This document shows, piece by piece, positions 56,598 through 64,000 of a stretch of DNA of 64,000 nucleotides. Within the stretch, counting starts at the first letter, position 1, and each line of letters begins with the position of its first letter. The notes below the pieces were generated by a model that saw only the letters and a list, made by a program, of their open reading frames with translations, did not search any database and was not told where the DNA came from. Position numbers and translations under genes: made by a program. The stretch covers positions 613,627,303-613,691,302 of the forward strand of contig CM060910.1 of the NCBI GenBank assembly GCA_030737875.1, written 5' to 3'. Source of the stretch: Allium sativum (taxonomy: Eukaryota; Streptophyta; Magnoliopsida; Asparagales; Amaryllidaceae).

Positions 56598-59500
56598 TGA
56601 AGCGACCCGAACTTCCCCGCGAAGGAAAGCACGGATTGAGTTGAGAACAAGCCACGTCAAAACACAAACAGGAAAACATTTCATTGCTAATTACAATAAT
56701 TCCATCAGAATACAAGAATATACAGAGTATGAATAAATATTACACGACAGAAAAATATCAGAGATTTAAATTACATTACATAGCAGCGGAAAATAATACA
56801 AAACACAACTGAAAAAGATTTACTGATACAGAACTTTCCGGATATCATTCCAGCTGTAAACCAGGATCGTGTGAATATAATCTGCAAAACCAAAACTACT
56901 AGTTGCCCGTGTGGAAAATAGGGGCACCAGAGTTTAGGTTAAAACAATAAACTCCAGGTCAGTCATGTGACTGGTGTGAGAACTAAACAATTATTTAAAA
57001 CTTTACTTTAAAACAGGGTATTTCAAGGGATCGCGCCGTATAACACGGATGGGTTTCCTCCCAAGAATACTAGTGCATAGAATAAACAACGCAATGCTTT
57101 TTGGAAAAATGAAGCTATTATAAGACCCAGGTCCCATCACACAATGCAATGCAAGCCGGAGGATAGGGTTTTCCCTTATAATAGCCAAATAATGCTTGAT
57201 ATGTTTAAAACAAATCATATTGAAACTATTATAGTGTAAAGTTTGTGAAAACAACTTCAAATATAAATGTATTAATCCTAGGCGGCATGGGTACCATCTA
57301 TCATGTCGCTAATACTAGGCTTTACAAATAAAACCGAAATATCACGTATTGGAAATTGGATTTCCATCATGAGTCGAGGCAAGGGGCAAGCTCCTCATCT
57401 CTTCGAGACACTCTAGCAAATGCCCCAGGACTACACACTCTGGGTAGCCCTTAGAATCAGCTTGGCTGGTCCACACTTATGTTAGTGGATTAGTTATTCC
57501 TGAACACACGTTTCCCTGTCCTATCGGACCTATCCATCGGCTCCGAAGAGACCGATATATCCGAGGCGCCTTGCATTCCAACATCCACAAAGGTATAATA
57601 ATCAACGATGTCAGGGCTAGTAAAAGCTGAGGCCACCCATAACTAGAAAGAAACGTCGTGTTCTCCCAGCGGTCCATATCCCCTTTTTAACTCATATTGA
57701 GGTGTGAGGCTCGCGAATTAACGCAATACACAAAGCTACGCTGTATTAAAGCCATGCTTTGATCATCAACCATAAGACTATGCTTTTCAACAAAAGCCTT
57801 GATCATTGCATCTCAGCATGCCACACAGGAAATTCATGCCATGCGGCTGATATCTATCGATATATAACCTTTGAGCTCGTACGACTTAGAGAAGGGCGTT
57901 AAGAAAGAGAATAAATTCTCCGTCGCCAAATAGATATATATTTAATAGAAATCAATCAACACAGAATAAAATCCAATATCAAACACACAATCCATTTACA
58001 AGTCCGTTCTGGGTCTAAACGAAACCGGAGGCACCTTATACCTCGCATATCCATTGATCTCCAAATACGTCTGGACGATCACCAACTATTTGCCTCCTCT
58101 TGGGTGTACGGCCCAATCAAGATCACCAGTGATCGTTCGAATGATGAGAAGATCTCCGGTCTTCAACCACCTTCTTCATCTTCGACTTATCGTCGAATCA
58201 GTTATTCAGAATGGGATAGACCCGGTCTTTCCGAATAACTCACATATATAATTAACAAGTGCTATGAAAACACAACATAGGCCTTATTCCAATTCTGAAT
58301 ATTCTTTTATTTAAATATTCACATCTTTAAGGATTTGTTCCCATTAATTTTACTAAAGATAAATTCTTTAAAATTTATTCTTTAATCTTCCTTTAGATAT
58401 CATTTCAAACCATATTACGGTTTTCCAAACTAGTTGGGATTAATGAACCATACCGAAGTAATCATTTATTTTATTTCCCAACCCCAACCTATTCATCCCA
58501 TGGAACAGAACTGTTATTACCCCATAACCAACACCACAGTTTTATAAGTAAATTTAATTACCATTTTCCGATCAAATCTAATTAAAGATTTAACTATCGC
58601 TAGGAGCAAAACTGGCGATACTCCACTCTCGATCATTTTCCAAATTTGATAATTTAAATTATCAATCCACATTTCAATATAATTAATGATTCATTAAAAC
58701 TCCACTTGGTTTTAATCTTTCCAAAAATCAATACTAATGATTATTTAACTTTGGTAAATCAAACATGTCGCATCGACAATTTACACCGCACTATTGATTT
58801 CTGCCGATATATAACCTCTGAGCTCGTACGTCTCAGAGAAGGGCATTAAGCAAGATAATAAATTCTCCGCCGCCAAACAGATATATATTAAGCAGAGATC
58901 AACCATACAGTTCGAAATACAACGACAGACATGTAATCCTGTCTTTTACTGGGTTAAAGAACTAATGTCATTTAAAACACAGTTCATGACAAACCCAAAT
59001 CACATTCCATTAATAATGGAATTTTCACGGAAAAACAAATCAATATATATTCGATATCAATTTTCGTATCCGACTAATAATATAAATGGAATAACGGCAA
59101 AGCCTTTAAAATTCCATATGTACTAACAGTCTTCCTCCATAGAATTTCATTTCGATTACTGTCAGATCGAATTCCATTCAATTCCAATTTAATATATTAA
59201 ATTGGAAAACATTACTTTGGAAAATTCTTGTTAAATCTTAATAAAAAGATTTATAAATTCCAAATCACATTTCTACTGTAAATCGGGTTAAAGAACGAAT
59301 GTCATTAAAAATAGAGTTCACAATAAACCTAATTCACATTCCATTTATTATCGAGTTAAAGAACACGTGTTATTTAAAACACCGTTCACGATAAACCCAA
59401 AAATCAATCCCACTATTTATTCCAATTAAATATCAATTAATTGGTATATTTCATTAAATCTTAATAAAAAGATTTAATCTTTTCTCCACTGGGTTTAAGA

Positions 59501-62500
59501 ACAGTGTTATTGAAGACACCATTCACGACAAACCCAAATTACATTTGATATTAAATATAAGGCTCTGGATAGAAAATATATCGGCTTATATTCAATATCA
59601 AATTCTAAAACCAACAAATATCGCTTTGGAAATAACAATACATATATATATCTTCCAAATTTCCATAACAATATTCGTATAATCCGGAATCCAACATCGA
59701 AATTTTCCGATGATAATTTCGATTCAAATCCATTTCAATTCATATATTGGAAATTCCGGTTATTTTTAAAACCATTTCAAATCCAATTTATTTATTTTAA
59801 AAATATTGAATTTATAATTCTAGTTCAAAACTAGTTCATTTTGATAAAAATATATTTTTATCTTTTCAAATATGGGATTTTTCATCCCAGTTCTTTGCAA
59901 ATCATTTCTTATGATTTTACCCAAATTATTGCTATTTTTAATAATTTTATCATGGCCTGTACAGTCGATTTCCATTAACGGACATCGAACTGCACTTGCA
60001 GCGACATTTTCTGAAATCGATTTGCACAAATCTCCAATTCCAACTGTTAGATTTCAAATCTCTTGTATTCATTGGAAATCACTTTTCGATACGAACCCAA
60101 CGGTTCTGGTTTTAGGAGAATCCGACGGTCGGATCTCCCGTAATATCTGTTCGAAGTTAATGGTCGAAATTCGCGAACTTCCATTTCAAATCCAAATCAA
60201 AATTGAATTTTTCCTTATGAATTCTTTTTAAATTCATTTCAATTCAATTTGAATTTCAAATTCATTTCAATTCAATTCGAATTTCAATTCTATTCAATTT
60301 AATTCGATAATATTTTCAAAATAGTCGATTTTGAAATCACTTTTCGATATTCATTATATAAATGAATAAAATCGATAAAAATATCGATCGCATCAAAACG
60401 GTGTTAATCTAATCAACACGGCTTCATATATTTAAATATATTCATGTCCATCCCAAATCGGACATCAAAATCAAATTTTGATCTTTTACTGAATATTATT
60501 TTAAAATATTCATTCTTTTAAAATAGTTGTTATTTCGAAATATTTATTCATTCTGAACTGGAATCAGACACAGTCAATTACCATATAATTTGATTATACG
60601 GATTTCGTACCACACACGTACACCACAACAATCATACACAGTCAATCATCATCCAAAGTGCATTCTACACTGCATAAGCATTAAATATAAATATTTAACG
60701 CTTATAACCGCCTGTCAATCAATCGATCGACATATAGCTAATTATTGGGATTAGTGCATGTCATATATTATCCCAATACCCATATGGGGTTTCAAACAAT
60801 CAGACACAGGTTTTATTTGTGCAATTGGCCGATGTGTAAAATTTATCATCCCAATCAATATCAATCAAATGTGTGTACATAAACAAATCGTCCGATTTGT
60901 TTATAAATATTTGTTTTATTCATATACACGTTAAAAATTATATTTTTAACTATATAAAATATTTTATTCCATTCTACATCACACAATCAAATTTCACATC
61001 ACAATCAAACAAACAAACAAGCCGTCCATGGTTTGTGGACGACGGGTGTCAGGTGCTGCTAAGCACCGTCTGCATCCTAGTATATATTTTAACTAGAAAT
61101 AAAATTAAAAGTGAGAAGTTCTCACATTTGGGTTCCACTCCGCCAATTTTACTTCTGAACTTCTAAACCGTTTGGATTTGTTTGAAATTCCAATGCAGTC
61201 CTTACCACGCTGTTCATAATAAAAATTATAATTTTACAATAGCATTTCATATATAAAAATCATATATTTATCCTACCATTACATATATAAAGATCAAATT
61301 TTTACTATCTATATAATATAAAAATCATATTTTTATTCTTTCTATAATATAAAAATCATATTTTTATTCTTTCTATGATATAAAAATCATATTTTTATTC
61401 CTTCTATGATATAAAAATCATAACTTTGTTTATATAAAATCACAACTTTATTACTCTACATAAATAAAATAAAATAAATTGAAAAGCTCACCGCTTTCAT
61501 GGAGGATGCCAGTCGGGGTAGGTGGAGGTCAGAGGGGGCGAAGTGAAGGTTGGAGGTGGGCTGCTCTCGTCGGCGACGGCCTAGGGTGCTTCAGGGGGCT
61601 GTGCGTTTTGGGGTTCTGGGGGGGGGGGGAGCAGGTCTTGCCGGTTCGATTTAGGTGGAAGGGGGAAGGAGGAGGAGAGCGGAGGAGAGGGGGCGAGGCT
61701 GCGGTAGTCGGCCAGGCGGAGGGGGGCGTCGGAGCGACGACAAGGGTGCTGGGTTTTTTTTTTTACTATTCTCGATATGAAATTGAATAGGGAAGAGAAT
61801 GAGGGGATGGTTGACTTTTAGAGAGGATAGGGGGTGAGTATATTATTTAATTAATTTACTTTATTTCCCTAAAAAGCAACTTTTTATTTCAACCTCCAAA
61901 CGAAACCCACCACCTGTCGTCTATAACTAGTTACCCCCATTCCGAACACAATGGGATATGTTTTGTAAGCCCATTCCATGATTACGACCAGTTTCCATTT
62001 AATTTAACATATAAATTATTATATTGAATTTCAAACGTACATTCCAATTTACCGGTGCCACATACTGAATCTAAAAATTCCAGAAAAAATATTTCTAGCT
62101 TCGTATTAACGATACGGTCCTAACAAAACTAATTTCGTCAAATTTGAAGACCGTTTGAAAAATGACCATTTTCTGGTCGATCCACATTGACTTAAACTAT
62201 TAAAACGCGTTTTCCTTTGCCACGCTCACATATTGATTTCAAAAATTACGAATTTTGGAATGTAGTAATAACTTGACATCCCGGATCCAACAAAAGTGGT
62301 TTCGTTGAAAAGCGAGGTCGTTTGTAAAATTTCCATTTTTAAGGGACAAAATTCCATAATGACTATTCTAAATTTTCAACTGGGCATAACTTTTTATTCC
62401 CGCTATTAAATTTCGATTTTTCAGATTCGTTCGAAAGATATTCTCAAATAGATTCTAATATTTTTTGTTTCGCTAAAATCCAGTTTATTTTGAATCTTGT

Positions 62501-62738
62501 ACATTCATTTGAAATTTGAAATCGAATTTTCAAACTACCGCGCCATTTTCAATTCCTTTTATAATTAAAAATAAATATTTATATTCTAACGTCGATTTAA
62601 ATAAATATATACATTCGAATTCTATTCAAAATAATTTTCTTGTCATTATTATTTAAAATAAATCATTTTAAATATTCAAAATTCAACAAAATTGCCAAAA
62701 TAAATTTTTTAAATTGGTTTGGATTTTCGGGTTATTCA
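56598..62738 (-). repeat. E3B 3' LTR, complete, about 6.1 kb
   Basis: This is homologous to the E3A LTR from TGAAGCGACCCGAAC to GGGTTATTCA. It has no nested insertion, so it shows the empty site for E2 near 60705-60715. It differs from E3A by having two copies of a block of about 100 bp (about 57848-57950 and 58799-58905) absent from E3A, by lacking the 125-bp duplication of E3A, and by a different GC-rich leader segment. Confidence 0.9.
61480..61800 (-). other. GC-rich leader segment of the E3B LTR
   Basis: At the place of the E3A GC-rich segment, E3B has a different GC-rich sequence rich in GGAGG and GGCG words. Flanks on both sides align to E3A, but the segment itself does not by eye. A 103-codon plus-strand frame crosses it and is not thought to be coding. 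Confidence 0.5.
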
Positions 62739-63275
62739 ATCTCCCCCACTTAAAACTTTTCGTCCCCGAAAAGGAACGAAGCTGAGTGTTGTTTTAAAAA
62801 CCAACTCAACTTTCATTATTTTCATTACGGCTTAAGTTCTTCAACTTTTCAGTTTCTAAGAACTTTTCAAATTTTTCAAAAATTTGGCTCATGCCCTAAA
62901 TTGTTGAAAAATTTCGCCATAACCTCCCCTGTACGGGAGCACCGAGAAAATCCCGAAATTGCCATACAAGCCTTTCCAATCCAAAAAGAAAAACAAACAG
63001 CCAAGCGGCTAGCCAATCGGCTCATAAAATCATCAAAACCCCCAAGAAATTAGTGAAGATGTACCTATTTGTCGGGCATACAATTTTATTCCTCTGCTCT
63101 AGCCTCCTTGTAATGACCTGTTCAATGAATATACATGAATGCATGCAATTGCAAATAATTTTCAATACAGTTCAATATTTGGTTCAATTTGGCCTAAATT
63201 TACCTTACATCTATATGTTGGTTTAAATGAATAATCATACAACATAACCATCAATCAATTAGTTGATTAGCTTTT
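62739..63275 (-). mobile_element. E3B internal region, cut by E6
   Basis: This begins with a C-run (polypurine tract on the minus strand) and CTTTTCGTCCCCGAAAAG at 62757-62774, then matches E3A 9793-10335 closely, including AGCGGCTAGCCAATCGGCTC. It stops at CTTTT (63271-63275), where E3A continues. No coding sequence is seen. Confidence 0.85.
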
Positions 63276-63568
63276 TGTAACACCCCGTGTATTCTATAAC
63301 AGTGAAATTCACAAATTAAAGTACAATTAATTTCAAATCAAAGAATTGAGGGAAACGGGATACGCCATTGCGTTCGTCTCGGAATTCGGCTTAAGATAGA
63401 GTCCGAGTTTGCGTAAAACGGACTCCGCATGAAGAAGATATGGCCTCCGGAAGTTTCAGAATTCAGTTTAAAATTCAAACAGACGAAAATAGCTCAGAAA
63501 AACAAATTTAAAATTCAAAATCGGGCCCAATTGGCCAGGGCGGGAAAATTCCCGCCCAAGGCACCCAG

Positions 63569-63672
63569 GTCGACTTGGCAGTCGACCTGGGGCTAGCCAG
63601 GTCGACTGGGCAGTCGACCTGGGTAACCCGTGTCGACTGCCAAGTCGACACAGTGTCGACTGGGGTGTCGAC
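63569..63672. repeat. Cluster of eight GTCGAC palindromes in E6 LTR
   Basis: GTCGAC occurs at 63569, 63581, 63601, 63613, 63632, 63644, 63655 and 63667, within short inverted CAGGTCGAC/GTCGACCTG units. The E4 LTR has two such sites in the same region (about 40308-40335). Confidence 0.9.
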
Positions 63673-63851
63673 CTGGCCCCTGAGTCAGGTCGAACCCAGT
63701 CCACCCTAGCTGGCCTAGTCTGTGTTTGGTCGATTTTCTGAGCCTTGCCTTGTCACTAGGGCTAGGTGTCAGCTCCTGGTTGGTCTCTCCTTTGAACGAA
63801 CGGCTATTATTAAACCAAGCTCCATCGATGGTCCGAATCAACTCAAAAACA

Positions 63852-63861
63852 CTATAAAAAG
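63852..63861 (+). promoter_or_regulatory. E6 LTR TATA box
   Basis: CTATAAAAAG lies about 0.58 kb into the LTR, as in E4, about 180 bases downstream of the GTCGAC cluster. Confidence 0.6.
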
Positions 63862-64000
63862 AACCTAAGACCTAGCCTAAATCATACTATTTCATTTTAG
63901 CCTCAAGCCGCCGCCATTAAACCTAGAGCTCTAAATTAAAAATACAAAGAACAAAAATTAAAGAAGACGAAGGACGAATCTTGAAGGCTACAACTAAAAG

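Larger units (their letters stand above)
63276..64000 (+). mobile_element. E6: start of another chromovirus-type LTR, runs off window
   Basis: The start TGTAACACCCCG and the following 200 bases resemble the start of the E4 LTR (shared CGTTCGTCTCGGAA, GATAGAGTCCGAGTTT and GATATGGCCTC words). It has eight GTCGAC sites at 63569-63672 and a TATA box (CTATAAAAAG, 63852-63861) at the same distance from the LTR start as in E4. The likely left target duplication is CTTTT. Whether a full element follows cannot be seen. Confidence 0.8.

Noticed and set aside
63468..63841. Minus-strand open frames over the GTCGAC cluster
   Set aside because: Produced by the repeated GTCGAC units; the LTR is read from the plus strand.

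Overview
The window is plant nuclear DNA made up almost entirely of transposable elements. I see no ordinary host gene, tRNA or rRNA gene. The evidence for a plant is: chromodomain Ty3/gypsy gag-pol genes with initiator-Met primer sites, a Tat-lineage Ty3/gypsy element with a second RNase H and an antisense gene, a DUF4283-type LINE protein, and an En/Spm (CACTA) TNP2 fragment. A flowering plant, probably a dicot, fits; the species cannot be read from this.

Layout, left to right. (1) Element E1, a minus-strand chromovirus, runs from before base 1 to 8159. It sits in an LTR of E3A. (2) E3A is a minus-strand element with LTRs of about 6.2 kb and only about 1 kb of non-coding interior. Its 3' LTR tail is 8160-9792, its interior 9793-10812, and its 5' LTR is 10813-14631 plus 24781-27238. 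(3) Element E2 (14632-24780) is a nearly intact minus-strand chromovirus that splits this 5' LTR, with a perfect AACAG target duplication. (4) 27239-28839 is a broken DUF4283 protein remnant on the minus strand. (5) A plus-strand Tat-lineage element has LTRs at 28840-29575 and 52912-53643. It carries a decayed gag-pol and, downstream of pol, a long gene on the opposite strand. (6) That antisense gene is split by element E4 (39952-51192), a plus-strand non-autonomous element with two 4.6-kb nearly identical LTRs, a 2-kb interior of scrambled protease/RT/integrase remnants, and a perfect CTTTG target duplication. (7) 53644-54480 is a CACTA transposase remnant. (8) 54480-56597 is AT-rich and includes a diverged, inverted relative of the E3 LTR. 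(9) E3B (56598-63275) is a second E3-family copy. (10) A further LTR (E6, plus strand) begins at 63276 inside E3B and runs off the window.

The nesting gives a relative order: the CACTA, LINE and inverted LTR remnants are oldest; E3A, E3B and the Tat element came next; E1, E2, E4 and E6 inserted last. E3B preserves the empty site of the E2 insertion.

The parts are connected. E4 matches E1 in its protease/RT/integrase remnants, in its 3' leader and in LTR motifs, so it looks like a deletion derivative that needs an E1-type partner. The E3 family encodes nothing, but carries the same Met-type primer site and the same palindrome beside the polypurine tract as E1, E2 and E4, so it too was probably mobilised by chromovirus proteins. 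The most unusual items are the antisense gene of the Tat element (acidic N terminus, gypsy-type transposon-like domain, RS-like region, long coiled coil, basic tail) and the two non-autonomous very-long-LTR families (E3 and E4).
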